7,477 nucleotides of DNA from Lachnoclostridium sp. UBA3775 (GCA_002369525.1 DFFN01000116.1:1-7477), one strand, 5' to 3'. Counted from the first letter of the stretch, positions 1 through 7,322 are shown. Notes: a model not told the origin generated them from the letters alone. Numbers and translations are program-made.

Positions 1-1048
1 GCTCTCCGTTTGCACAAAGGTCGATACGTCCCTGGCAGGAAAAAATCCAGGGATGAGCCTCTGCATCGCGGAACTGTATTTTTTCCGCGCGGAAGCTTTT
101 CTTTCTCTCGTTCACAAAAAGATATTCCCAGAAGTCGATTGAAAAATTTCTGGGCTTGCTGACATAATACTTTGTGATTTCAAGCGCCGCATCATAGTAT
201 TCTTCCCAGCTGAGACAGTCGTTCCCCGCTTGTTCTATCCATCTCGGAGCCTCGGTGGTGCGGATGATCCTTACCCTGTTTATGCCGAGCTCATTAAGAA
301 AATCAACGGAAGAGTTCATCACATCGAGGTTCCGCTTGTTGAGGTTCATCTGTATCATTACGATGAAGCCTCTCTCTTTACATAGTTTTATGGCGCGTAC
401 GGCTTTTTCCTCGGCACCAGGAACGCCCCTCATCCAGTCATGAAAGCCCAGGCCGTCAAAGGAGATTTTCATCACCGGCCGTGGCTCAAGCAGCGAAAGC
501 CTGTCAAGAAGCTTTTCGTTTATAAAATAACCGTTGGTATTTATTGCAAGAAGGGTCATGCCGCACTTCTGAATTTCATCAATGATTTCAAAAAAGTCCG
601 GATGCAGAAGGGGTTCGCCGCCGGTAAGCACCACGTTTGTCACACCCTCCTCAGATGCTTCACGGAGGATCCGTTTTGCATCCTCTGCCGACAGCTCGTT
701 CCTCGGCACGCCGATGCTTCCGGCATTGAAGCAGTGACGGCAGTTGTAATTGCAGCGTTCGGTGATCTCAAGCTCGATGCTGTGAAAATAAATATGGGGA
801 TAAAAGTGATATTTCTGCCCATCGGCTGCCTTTTCACCCTCGGACGCAGTGCGGATAAGCCCCAGGCCAAGAAGTTCTGCCGTAAGCTCATCATCCGGCA
901 AAAGAGCAGCATCTTCACAGTCCGAAAGCCTTGCAAACTGTTCTTTGCTTATCTGCACGGGAGCAGAGTGCTTTCCTTTGGTGTAATTATAAGGGCGGTT
1001 CAGCCACCCGCGAAGTGCTATGTTTTCCTGTAAAATATATCTGTTCAT
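1..1048 (-). CDS. Radical SAM/SPASM peptide-modifying enzyme, second of the pair (3' part beyond window)
   Basis: The first 349 codons of a radical SAM protein are present; the rest lies beyond the left edge. The radical SAM cluster motif is clear: Cys99, Cys103 and Cys106 (ERCNYNCRHC), with the GGEP motif at 143-146. The first 80 or so residues (MNRYILQENIALRGW...) form a separate N-terminal domain of the kind seen in peptide-maturing radical SAM proteins; a leader-binding role is inference. Cys338 followed by Gly348 near the edge fits the start of a SPASM auxiliary-cluster domain (C-x9-G). The ATG overlaps the TGA of the preceding gene (ATGA) and has no strong Shine-Dalgarno sequence, so translational coupling is likely. 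It is not a duplicate of its neighbour: the N-terminus and the sequence around the cluster differ. It probably makes or completes a radical modification of the 80-residue precursor encoded upstream, but target and chemistry are unknown. Confidence 0.9.
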   Translation of the reverse strand, partial: MNRYILQENIALRGWLNRPYNYTKGKHSAPVQISKEQFARLSDCEDAALLPDDELTAELLGLGLIRTASEGEKAADGQKYHFYPHIYFHSIELEITERCNYNCRHCFNAGSIGVPRNELSAEDAKRILREASEEGVTNVVLTGGEPLLHPDFFEIIDEIQKCGMTLLAINTNGYFINEKLLDRLSLLEPRPVMKISFDGLGFHDWMRGVPGAEEKAVRAIKLCKERGFIVMIQMNLNKRNLDVMNSSVDFLNELGINRVRIIRTTEAPRWIEQAGNDCLSWEEYYDAALEITKYYVSKPRNFSIDFWEYLFVNERKKSFRAEKIQFRDAEAHPWIFSCQGRIDLCANGE

Positions 1049-2385
1049 GAAGATTGCTTTCTGTACTGTGATTTCATCTCCGTATATGTTTCATATGCAA
1101 GCGGAAGCAGTTCGTTCAGACTGTTTATGTCTCTCATGCAGTCATATTTTCCTTCGATTTCCCAGCTTAATGGGCATCTGCCGAGGCAGACGGGAAGCAT
1201 GACACAGTTTCTGCATTTTTCTCTGTCTGCGATGACGCGGCTTAAGAAGTATCCTGCCTCTTCTGTATTGTTAAGCTCATGGAAATCGGGATTTTCCGCT
1301 ACATTTCCGATCACATGCTCAGCCTTTCCGAGAAACCAGTTGCATTTATAGATATTTCCCTGCTCGTCAATCTGGAAGCTTTTTTTTCTGGTCGCGTTGC
1401 AGGTAACGCCTGTGCTCTTGCCCTTAAGTAACGACATGATTTTTTCCTTGTCCTCGGATACCTTTAGAGTACGGTTTTTCTGGAAGAAATCATAGTATTC
1501 GGGATAGGAAAGCTCCAGTTCTTTAAGAGCGGAATTAACTTCCTTTTCCACACGCATACGCTCTGAGCTTACGATTATCCGGTTGCCGCTTTTTTCGTGG
1601 GTTTTCTGCAGATTATCCACAAGGGTTTCGTAGTCGGAGAGATTGTCCTTCCTCATGTTGCAGCGTATACGGTAGGTCATTTTTGTCGGAACCGAAAGGT
1701 TTTCAAGGATTTTGTCGTAGGAACCGCTTCCGTCGGCAAGAAATCGCATTCTGTCATGGCTTTCGCGGCTTCCGTCAACCGAAATCCTTACGGTATCAAC
1801 GCCGATGCTTTCAAGGAGCCTTATATTGTTTTCCGAAAGGAAAAACCCGTTGGTATATATTGCGCTGTTGAAGGCAAGAGCGTGTTCATCACAGTAGGTC
1901 TTAAGAGCACTTCCGATCTGTGAAAGCACATCCATTGCAAGCATGGGCTCTCCGCCGAACCATATCAGTGAAATGCCCTTTGCACCTTTAAGAAGCTTTT
2001 TGGCAAAAGCGATTACCTTATCTGAAACCTCAGCTGTCATCCGTCCGGATCTTATCTGCCCGGTCTCTATGCAGTAGGCACAACGGAAGTTGCAGCCCAT
2101 GGTGGGTGCAATTCCGAGATGTACATATGAATCTTCCTCCTGCCTTTTAAGCTGACGTTTTACAAGACTGTCATATTCATCATAGTCCACAAGGAAACCA
2201 TTGTCATACAGGCTTTTCAGAAAAGGGGAGGATATATCGTCATAGGGAGCGCCGTCATAGATCAGCTTCTTAAACTCGTCAAGTATCAGAAACCTGCGGG
2301 TGCTGAAATTGTATAAAAGCCAGTCCGCATGCTCTTTCCTGTAGACCGCGTGGACGTAGTTGGATTTTCGGTATTGTTTTTCCAT
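1045..2385 (-). CDS. Radical SAM/SPASM RiPP maturase (complete, 446 aa)
   Basis: A full-length radical SAM enzyme with a SPASM domain. Residues about 5-80 form an N-terminal region (YVHAVYRKEHADWLLYNF..., GFLVDYDEYD) like the PqqD-like leader-recognition domains often fused to such enzymes. The [4Fe-4S]-SAM motif is Cys98, Cys102, Cys105 (MGCNFRCAYC), with GGEP at 144-147. The C-terminus carries a complete seven-cysteine SPASM pattern: Cys329, Cys348, Cys391, Cys394, Cys400, Cys404, Cys416 (C-x13-G-x4-C, then C-x2-C-x5-C-x3-C-x11-C). Such enzymes form thioether or carbon-carbon crosslinks, or make other radical changes in peptides; the nearby Cys-containing precursor makes a thioether plausible but unproven. 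The open frame extends 21 codons further upstream to 2448, but that ATG lies inside a terminator-like hairpin and the extra residues are a poor hydrophobic run, so the ATG at 2385 is preferred. No good Shine-Dalgarno precedes it, which suggests modest translation. The stop overlaps the next gene's start. Confidence 0.92.
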   Translation of the reverse strand: MEKQYRKSNYVHAVYRKEHADWLLYNFSTRRFLILDEFKKLIYDGAPYDDISSPFLKSLYDNGFLVDYDEYDSLVKRQLKRQEEDSYVHLGIAPTMGCNFRCAYCIETGQIRSGRMTAEVSDKVIAFAKKLLKGAKGISLIWFGGEPMLAMDVLSQIGSALKTYCDEHALAFNSAIYTNGFFLSENNIRLLESIGVDTVRISVDGSRESHDRMRFLADGSGSYDKILENLSVPTKMTYRIRCNMRKDNLSDYETLVDNLQKTHEKSGNRIIVSSERMRVEKEVNSALKELELSYPEYYDFFQKNRTLKVSEDKEKIMSLLKGKSTGVTCNATRKKSFQIDEQGNIYKCNWFLGKAEHVIGNVAENPDFHELNNTEEAGYFLSRVIADREKCRNCVMLPVCLGRCPLSWEIEGKYDCMRDINSLNELLPLAYETYTEMKSQYRKQSS

Positions 2386-2417
2386 GATCAAGATTATCCG
2401 TAAAAATAATGCAATAT

Positions 2418-2455
2418 AACAAAAGAAATGCCGCTGTATTCCCGGCATTTCCTTT
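2418..2455 (-). terminator. Terminator-like hairpin between precursor and maturase genes
   Basis: Read on the minus strand, GAAATGCCG and CGGCATTTC form a perfect 9-bp stem (2443-2451 with 2425-2433) around a 9-base loop. TTTTGTTATATT follows directly. The stem can extend by three A-T pairs past one bulged base. It starts 37 bases after the precursor stop and ends before the maturase start. The T-tract is interrupted, so partial termination (attenuation) is more likely than a full stop; this would give more precursor than maturase transcript. An RNA-processing or stabilising hairpin is an alternative. Confidence 0.7.
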
Positions 2456-2491
2456 AAATGTTTATGAAATTCTGAATCTGAGGATTAAATC

Positions 2492-2734
2492 CTAGCACTC
2501 ACCATCGCAGCTTCCGCCACCGCTGACAGCGTCAAGATCCTCACCCTTTACAGATGCTTCCTCACTGAAAGCTGCGAAAACTGCCTCAGCTTCTTCGGAA
2601 GAGATGTCGATTCCGGAATTCTTAGCAAGAGCTAAAATATCATCCTTGTTTGCAGCCTTAGAAGCAGCAGCGGTAAGCTCTTTAAGCTTGTCCTTCGGAA
2701 TCTTCTTCATAAGTTCAACAACTGTTTTGTTCAT
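2492..2734 (-). CDS. RiPP precursor peptide with Nif11-like leader and short Cys-containing core
   Basis: An 80-residue peptide made of a long leader and a tiny tail. Residues 1-73 resemble the Nif11-like leader family: charged amphipathic helices, a segment LALAKNSGIDISSEEAEAVF (about 34-53), and the ending EDLDAVSGG, a double-glycine site for C39 peptidases. If cleavage follows Gly73, the core is only GSCDGEC (74-80). The only two cysteines of the whole peptide, Cys76 and Cys80, lie in this tail, with Asp77 and Glu79 between them. The ATG at 2734 is chosen over the upstream in-frame ATG at 2812 because AAGGAGGT sits 8 bases before it, while the upstream start would lie over the promoter. 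It has its own promoter and lies between the exporter genes and two radical SAM genes, as expected of their substrate. Being the natural cargo of the adjacent C39 exporter is a strong inference; the mature product and its activity are unknown. Confidence 0.9.
   Translation of the reverse strand: MNKTVVELMKKIPKDKLKELTAAASKAANKDDILALAKNSGIDISSEEAEAVFAAFSEEASVKGEDLDAVSGGGSCDGEC
2495..2515 (-). other. Predicted core peptide GSCDGEC
   Basis: These seven codons follow the double-glycine motif (Gly72-Gly73). A third glycine (Gly74) makes the exact cut ambiguous, so the core could be six or seven residues. It holds both cysteines of the precursor, one of them the C-terminal residue. Possible outcomes include a Cys sulfur linked to a neighbouring residue, as in sactipeptides and ranthipeptides, a disulfide, or a metal-binding product; the sequence does not decide. 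Confidence 0.65.
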
Positions 2735-2742
2735 TATAAAAT

Positions 2743-2750
2743 ACCTCCTT
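2743..2750 (-). promoter_or_regulatory. Strong ribosome binding site that fixes the precursor start
   Basis: AAGGAGGT on the minus strand is a near-perfect anti-16S match 8 bases before the ATG at 2734. It sets the precursor start and predicts high translation, in contrast with the maturase gene, which has no clear site. Confidence 0.9.
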
Positions 2751-2783
2751 GTAAGCCCCGGTTCACTTTCCGGATATATGTTG

Positions 2784-2812
2784 AGTATAGCATAAAAAAT
2801 GTATACGGGCAA
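2784..2812 (-). promoter_or_regulatory. Extended -10 promoter of the precursor gene
   Basis: On the minus strand, TTGCCC (2812-2807) and TATACT (2789-2784) are 17 bases apart. A TG one base before the -10 (TGCTATACT) makes it an extended -10 site. Transcription would start near 2777, leaving a leader of about 43 bases. The promoter lies in the gap after the second ABC gene, so the peptide can be transcribed independently of the transporter genes. It shares sequence with the promoter at 7251-7280. Confidence 0.75.
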
Positions 2813-2845
2813 GAAAAAATTGCTTAAGATTCGATTAATCCTTTT

Positions 2846-5032
2846 TTAGTTTACCTGCTGTCTCTTTACAAGCTCGGTGAAGAAACCGTTTTTGGCCATA
2901 AGCTCGTCGTAGCTTCCCTCTTCAACAAATTTTCCGCCGTCAAGTACAAGTATACGGTCGCATTTTCTGACGGTCGAAAGCCTGTGCGCAACAACTATCC
3001 TTGTACATTTAAGTGATTCAAGGGATTCCGAGATATGCTTCTGGCTGATGTTGTCCAGTGCACTGGTGGCCTCGTCAAAAATCATTATCTTCGGATTTCC
3101 GACTATCGCCCTTGCTATAAGTATTTTCTGTATCTGGCCGCCGCTCATGCCTTTGCCGCCAAGCGGAAGAGGAGTATTGAGGCGCAGCGGAAGCTTCAGC
3201 ACATCATCCTCAAGTCCGGAAAGCCTTACTGCTTCCCAAACTTCTTCCTCTGTGGCATCTGGAGCATTGAGCTTGATATTGTCTTCAACGGTACCGCGCA
3301 TCACCGTACTGCTTTGTAAGACTACTCCGAGCTTTGAACGGACGGATCTGAGATCCAGTGAACGCAAAGGCTGGTTGTTATAGAAAACATCGCCTCTTAC
3401 GGGACGTTCAAAGCCTAAAAGCAGACGCAGGAGAGTACTTTTTCCGCAGCCGCTTTTTCCGACTATTGCCACATACTCGCCCTTCTTTATTTTGAAGGAT
3501 ACGTTGTCCAGTATCATGCGGTCGTCTGCGGAATACTGGAAAGTAACCTTGCTCATTGCAACCTCTCCGTTAAGAGTGTTTATGGAGACACGGTCACTCT
3601 CGGTCTCGGTATCTTCCATAAAGATGGGAGTCAGAAGCTTCAGTAAAGGTGTGGCCTCCGAAATTGCAAGCATATGGTTGAACATTTCGGTAACGGCTCC
3701 CATAAGCATTGCGAAAGCCAGGTAGTAGGCATAGAAACTGTCCCTTGAAAGATCTATGGAATCGGCTATCCTGAAAGATGACATCAGACAGAGCGCAAAA
3801 ATAGCTGTTGTCAGGGGTTTTACCACTACGGTTGAGACAGGGGGACGGTATTTGGGCTTTAATCCCTTTTTGTAGGTTTCCGTCCACTTTACAAAACCTC
3901 TGGTCTCGGCACCGGAAAGGTATAATTTCTGAAGCCCGTGTATCATACTGTAGGTCATGCCCTGGGATTCGGCACGATACTCAAGGTTTTCAAAGGAAAC
4001 CTCTGACTTTTTCCTTGCAGCATATATATTGATGATTGCGGCAATCGCAACATAAAACAGCGTGACAGTTACCAGCTCGGGTGCATATCCCGCAACGGAC
4101 GAAAGGTAAAACAGGGAAAGTACTCCCATAAGACCGATCAGCAGGGCCTCGGAAACTATACGGTTTACAAGAACACCGAGCTGTATGATCTGGTGTCCGA
4201 TTTCACCGGCAGGATATTTCGCAACGGCCCCTGCAGGCATCGAGTAAAGCTTTATCATGAAAGCAGCCTGCACATCTCCGGATATTCTGTATGAAAGATT
4301 GCGTATAAGCTTTTCCTTTATGACACTGAAGATAAAGCGTATCAGTATGAACGGGAAGAAAAGTATAAGGAAAGTAAGGAATGCATTAAAAACGTCGAAT
4401 TTTTCTTCTCTGTCTGATACTACCTGAAGCGTGGTTTTGGATATGAGGGGAAGCAGGGTGCCGCAGAGTACCGCTCCGAGAGTAAACATGATAATCCGTA
4501 TTACTTCACGAAAACGGAATTCCTTCGCAAGCCACAGTAACATACTTCTTTTTTTGGTAGGATCGGTAGGAAGTGCGCGGTAAAAACGGATAAGGGTTCC
4601 TGAAACAGTGTCGCGTGTTTTGGGATTGATAAATATCTTTTTTCTGCTGTCCGGATCGATATAGTAGTAGGTATAGGTGTGGCGTCTGAGAAGAACCAGC
4701 CTGCCGTCGTTAAGCTCTGCTATCATAGGTCCCTCATTCTTTTTATACCATTCACCCTCGGGCTTGGAAAAACGGTACATAAGTCCGTAGGGCCGGAGCT
4801 GATATTCAAGCTGGTCCTTGAAGCCGAGCTTCTTTTTTGGAAGCCACTTCTTTCGGATTCCCATTACTTCCAGCAACTGGTCGATCAACGGACAAAGCCT
4901 GTCACTTGCATCCTGGGAAAGCACGCTCTTATACTGACCGGATATTTCTGCGTCAAGCGATGCCAGGGCATCCTTCAGGATGGCCTCTTCGTAATTCTGG
5001 ATTTCTTTTAGGTTTTCTCCGTATAAATTCAT
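2846..5032 (-). CDS. NHLM-type bacteriocin ABC exporter, permease/ATPase without peptidase
   Basis: A 728-residue half-transporter. The first 170 or so residues form a soluble domain with no C39 catalytic cysteine; residues about 101-155 (GPMIAELNDGRLVLL ... RFYRALP) resemble the accessory N-terminal region of the NHLM-system ATP-binding protein. Six membrane segments follow, at about 177-197, 215-237, 293-313, 317-337, 403-423 and 433-453. The nucleotide-binding domain is complete: Walker A GKSGCGKST (525-533), Q-loop Gln573, signature MSGGQ (629-633), Walker B with Asp653-Glu654, and switch His683. It begins 20 bases after the stop of the C39 exporter, behind an AGGAG site 9 bases before the ATG, so the two are co-transcribed. 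Pairing with that protein to export the leader-cleaved peptide is inference from context; family knowledge places these two proteins together. Both partners have an intact catalytic glutamate, so neither ATP site looks degenerate. Its precise role apart from the first exporter is unclear. Confidence 0.9.
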   Translation of the reverse strand: MNLYGENLKEIQNYEEAILKDALASLDAEISGQYKSVLSQDASDRLCPLIDQLLEVMGIRKKWLPKKKLGFKDQLEYQLRPYGLMYRFSKPEGEWYKKNEGPMIAELNDGRLVLLRRHTYTYYYIDPDSRKKIFINPKTRDTVSGTLIRFYRALPTDPTKKRSMLLWLAKEFRFREVIRIIMFTLGAVLCGTLLPLISKTTLQVVSDREEKFDVFNAFLTFLILFFPFILIRFIFSVIKEKLIRNLSYRISGDVQAAFMIKLYSMPAGAVAKYPAGEIGHQIIQLGVLVNRIVSEALLIGLMGVLSLFYLSSVAGYAPELVTVTLFYVAIAAIINIYAARKKSEVSFENLEYRAESQGMTYSMIHGLQKLYLSGAETRGFVKWTETYKKGLKPKYRPPVSTVVVKPLTTAIFALCLMSSFRIADSIDLSRDSFYAYYLAFAMLMGAVTEMFNHMLAISEATPLLKLLTPIFMEDTETESDRVSINTLNGEVAMSKVTFQYSADDRMILDNVSFKIKKGEYVAIVGKSGCGKSTLLRLLLGFERPVRGDVFYNNQPLRSLDLRSVRSKLGVVLQSSTVMRGTVEDNIKLNAPDATEEEVWEAVRLSGLEDDVLKLPLRLNTPLPLGGKGMSGGQIQKILIARAIVGNPKIMIFDEATSALDNISQKHISESLESLKCTRIVVAHRLSTVRKCDRILVLDGGKFVEEGSYDELMAKNGFFTELVKRQQVN

Positions 5033-5052
5033 TAAAGAAAGCTCCTTTTTGC

Positions 5053-7212
5053 TTACATACTTGAAATCAGTTCTGAATAATAACCATGCCTGTCAAGCAG
5101 TTCTTCATGGGTTCCGCGTTCGATGACCTCGCCGTCGTTCATCACGATGATTTCGTCGCAGTCACGGATAGTCGAAAGCCTGTGGGCTACGATAATACAG
5201 GTTATGCCAAGCTTTCTGACATTGTTTACTATCTCAAATTCGGTCATGGCATCGAGTGCGCTTGTTGCCTCGTCCATGATAAGTATGGTGGGCTGGACCG
5301 CAAGGGCTCTTGCAATCTCAAGCCTCTGCTTTTCTCCGCCGGAAAATTCATGTCCGGATTCGCTGATTTGGTAAGCATAGCCCCCGGGTTTGTCCATGAT
5401 GCCGTCATTTGCCTCGGCATCGCGTACGGCAAGCATCATTTCAAAGTTTTCAACGTAAGGATTCCAGAGCTTCAAGTTGTTTTCGACGCTGTCATTGAAA
5501 AGAACGATATTCTGGCTGACAACCGAGAGGGAACTTCTGAATATTTTCTCCGGTATTTCACTTATCGGTTTTCCGTCATAGAGGATTTCTCCGCTCCAGG
5601 GCTCGTAGAGTCCCGAAATAAGCGAGGATATGGTGCTTTTTCCGCTTCCGCTGCGGCCAACAAGAGCCACGCAGCTTCCGGGTTTAACCGAAAGGCAAAA
5701 ATCTTTTACGAGAGGAGGCTCAAGAGGAGAATAACCGAAGCTTACATTCTTAAGCTCGATATTTCCCTTAAGCTTGTATGCATCTTCATCTACGGGCTTG
5801 TCTGAGTAAGGATGGTATTCGGGATATTTCATGACATCCTCCACCCTTTCAAGATCGACCCTCATTTCGTTTAACAGCTGTTCTGAAGCTACAACCTGCT
5901 CAACAGGACGTAAAAACATCATGAAAATGGAGTGGAAGGACATCATCATGCCCTCGGTAAAGTCGCCTTTATAGATAAGCATCAGGCCGAAACAGAGTAT
6001 GAGGTAGGTGGCAATGTCATTTATGAAGGCGATCATGTTTCTCATGACGACCATTTCCCTGTCATATTCCAGATTCTGGTTGAATACTTTTTCCTGCTGG
6101 GCAGCCCATGATGAAAAGCTGTTGTTTTCGGCGCCGCAGGCCTTTATTGTTTCAAACATGGTAATGGCTCCGGCGGTTTCGGAATAGAGCCTTCCGGTAT
6201 CATTTCTTGTGATACGGCTGATATTCAGACGTTTCTTTGCAGAATGCCTGGTGCAGAAAGTGTTTATGATGATAGCAAGGATTCCGACAGCTGACAGGAG
6301 AGGACTGTAGCTTATCATGAAAATTCCATAGAAAGCCATCAGCGCGGTATTGAGGACAAGAGGAATCAGGAGGTTGATCATGGTTTCCGATATGGTGGAA
6401 TTTGCCTGCTGCCTCTGCTGAAGATCTCCCGTATCGCGCTGGAAAAAGAATTTCTCGGGAAGATGGAAAATATGCTGCATGAAGCCGACATCATTTTTCA
6501 CGGATATCAGTCCGAAAAGCTTCAGCTGTTTTAGCGCCGAGAACCAGCTTACCAATAGCTGTACGGCCGAAACAATGAGCATCAGAAATATAAGGGTGCC
6601 CGGGCCTTTGCTGTCGGAGGTCAGGATTTTATCCATGAAGCGGCGGAGGAACAAAGGCTGAAGTATGCCCAGACCCGCCACGATAATTGTAGTTATGGCC
6701 ACATAAGCTATGGCCGGTTTGCAGTTCCTGAGTCTTTTTATGATATATGATAAGGTGCTTGGCTTTTTACCTGAAGGAGAAAAGGAGGCATCGGGTGAAA
6801 ACATTACACACATTCCGCTGTAGTTTTCCTCAAATTCCTTCTTTGAACGCACAACATTACCGAGAGCTGGATCGTTGATGTAGACCTTGTCGCCTTTTAC
6901 TCCGCAGAGCACGACAAAGTGAACCCCGCGCCAATGGATCATGCAGGGGAAGGTAGCTTTTTGATATATGCTTTCGGGCCGGAAGCGGCGGGCTTCATAG
7001 GATAGCCCGTGATGTTCGGCGGCTTTTACGACCATTGAAAGCTTCTGGCCGTCACGCGATACGCCGCATTCCTCCCTGAGAGTTTCAAGTGCCACCCATT
7101 TTCCGTAATAGGCAAGAATCATATTGAGGCATGCTGCGCCGCATTCCATGGCTTCCATCTGCATGATGACAGGAACACGCACGGGTTTTCTGGATTGTTT
7201 TTTAGCCGGCAT
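5053..7212 (-). CDS. Peptidase C39 / ABC exporter (leader-cleaving bacteriocin transporter, NHLM type)
   Basis: A complete 719-residue peptidase-containing ABC transporter. Residues about 12-140 are a C39 cysteine peptidase: oxyanion Gln18 and catalytic Cys24 (QMEAMECGAACLNMI), His98 (GVHFVVL) and Asp114 (NDPALG), with spacing like characterised family members. These enzymes cut precursor leaders after a double glycine. Membrane segments lie at about 164-184, 205-225, 280-300, 303-320, 397-415 and 422-440. The ATPase domain (about 480-719) has Walker A GRSGSGKST (519-527), Q-loop Gln567, signature FSGGE (623-627), Walker B Asp647-Glu648 and His677. The ATG has AAGGAGG 11 bases upstream and a promoter about 40 bases upstream. 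It is the first gene of the transport unit, with the second ABC protein 20 bases downstream. Its likely substrate is the Nif11-leader precursor, whose leader ends in VSGG. No HlyD-like membrane fusion gene is seen, in keeping with a Gram-positive envelope. Confidence 0.95.
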   Translation of the reverse strand: MPAKKQSRKPVRVPVIMQMEAMECGAACLNMILAYYGKWVALETLREECGVSRDGQKLSMVVKAAEHHGLSYEARRFRPESIYQKATFPCMIHWRGVHFVVLCGVKGDKVYINDPALGNVVRSKKEFEENYSGMCVMFSPDASFSPSGKKPSTLSYIIKRLRNCKPAIAYVAITTIIVAGLGILQPLFLRRFMDKILTSDSKGPGTLIFLMLIVSAVQLLVSWFSALKQLKLFGLISVKNDVGFMQHIFHLPEKFFFQRDTGDLQQRQQANSTISETMINLLIPLVLNTALMAFYGIFMISYSPLLSAVGILAIIINTFCTRHSAKKRLNISRITRNDTGRLYSETAGAITMFETIKACGAENNSFSSWAAQQEKVFNQNLEYDREMVVMRNMIAFINDIATYLILCFGLMLIYKGDFTEGMMMSFHSIFMMFLRPVEQVVASEQLLNEMRVDLERVEDVMKYPEYHPYSDKPVDEDAYKLKGNIELKNVSFGYSPLEPPLVKDFCLSVKPGSCVALVGRSGSGKSTISSLISGLYEPWSGEILYDGKPISEIPEKIFRSSLSVVSQNIVLFNDSVENNLKLWNPYVENFEMMLAVRDAEANDGIMDKPGGYAYQISESGHEFSGGEKQRLEIARALAVQPTILIMDEATSALDAMTEFEIVNNVRKLGITCIIVAHRLSTIRDCDEIIVMNDGEVIERGTHEELLDRHGYYSELISSM

Positions 7213-7250
7213 TATGGATCTGGCCTCCTTGTGTTAAGGATTGTCAATAT

Positions 7251-7280
7251 ATTATATCATAAAATGTGGGAGATTTACAA
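7251..7280 (-). promoter_or_regulatory. Promoter of the exporter operon
   Basis: On the minus strand, TTGTAA (7280-7275) and a consensus TATAAT (7256-7251) are 18 bases apart, with an extended -10 TG (TGATATAAT). The predicted start near 7244 gives a leader of about 30 bases before the ATG at 7212. A TTGACA lies just downstream (7247-7242), but nothing like a -10 is found at the right distance from it. Confidence 0.75.
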
Positions 7281-7308
7281 TAGCAAAAGATACAACCCTA
7301 AAGCTGTC

Positions 7309-7322
7309 GCGGCTGGCGCCGC
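7309..7322. repeat. Short GC-rich inverted repeat upstream of the exporter promoter
   Basis: GCGGC-TGGC-GCCGC can form a 5-bp all-GC hairpin in an otherwise AT-rich stretch, about 29 bases upstream of the -35 box. No T-tract follows on either strand, so it does not look like a terminator. It could be a regulator site or mean nothing. I see no gene in the rest of the region 7213-7412. Confidence 0.35.

Noticed and set aside
440..1033. Plus-strand open frame of 197 codons
   Set aside because: It is antisense to the second radical SAM gene, whose motifs are unmistakable; the translation shows no recognisable domain.
2386..2448. Longer maturase start at 2448 (21 extra residues)
   Set aside because: The ATG lies within the terminator-like stem, its AAAGGA is only about two bases away, and the added residues do not resemble the usual N-terminus of these enzymes. 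A TTG at 2391 remains a minor alternative.
2481..2493. Palindrome AGGATTAAATCCT at the precursor stop
   Set aside because: It is short and AT-rich, forms only a weak hairpin, and could easily arise by chance.
2463..2494. Read-through of the precursor TAG to lengthen the core
   Set aside because: The frame would add only nine residues (DLILRFRIS) before TAA, with no Cys and no conserved feature; nothing suggests recoding.
2735..2812. Longer precursor start at 2812 (26 extra residues)
   Set aside because: This frame overlaps the promoter boxes and the ribosome binding site; the ATG at 2734 has ideal spacing from AAGGAGGT.
2814..2845. Possible terminator after the second ABC gene
   Set aside because: A run of six T on the minus strand is present, but the preceding sequence forms only a weak 4-5 bp stem; no support for a real terminator.
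5086..5805. Plus-strand open frame of 239 codons
   Set aside because: It is antisense to the ATPase domain of the C39 exporter and looks like a frame shadow, not a protein.
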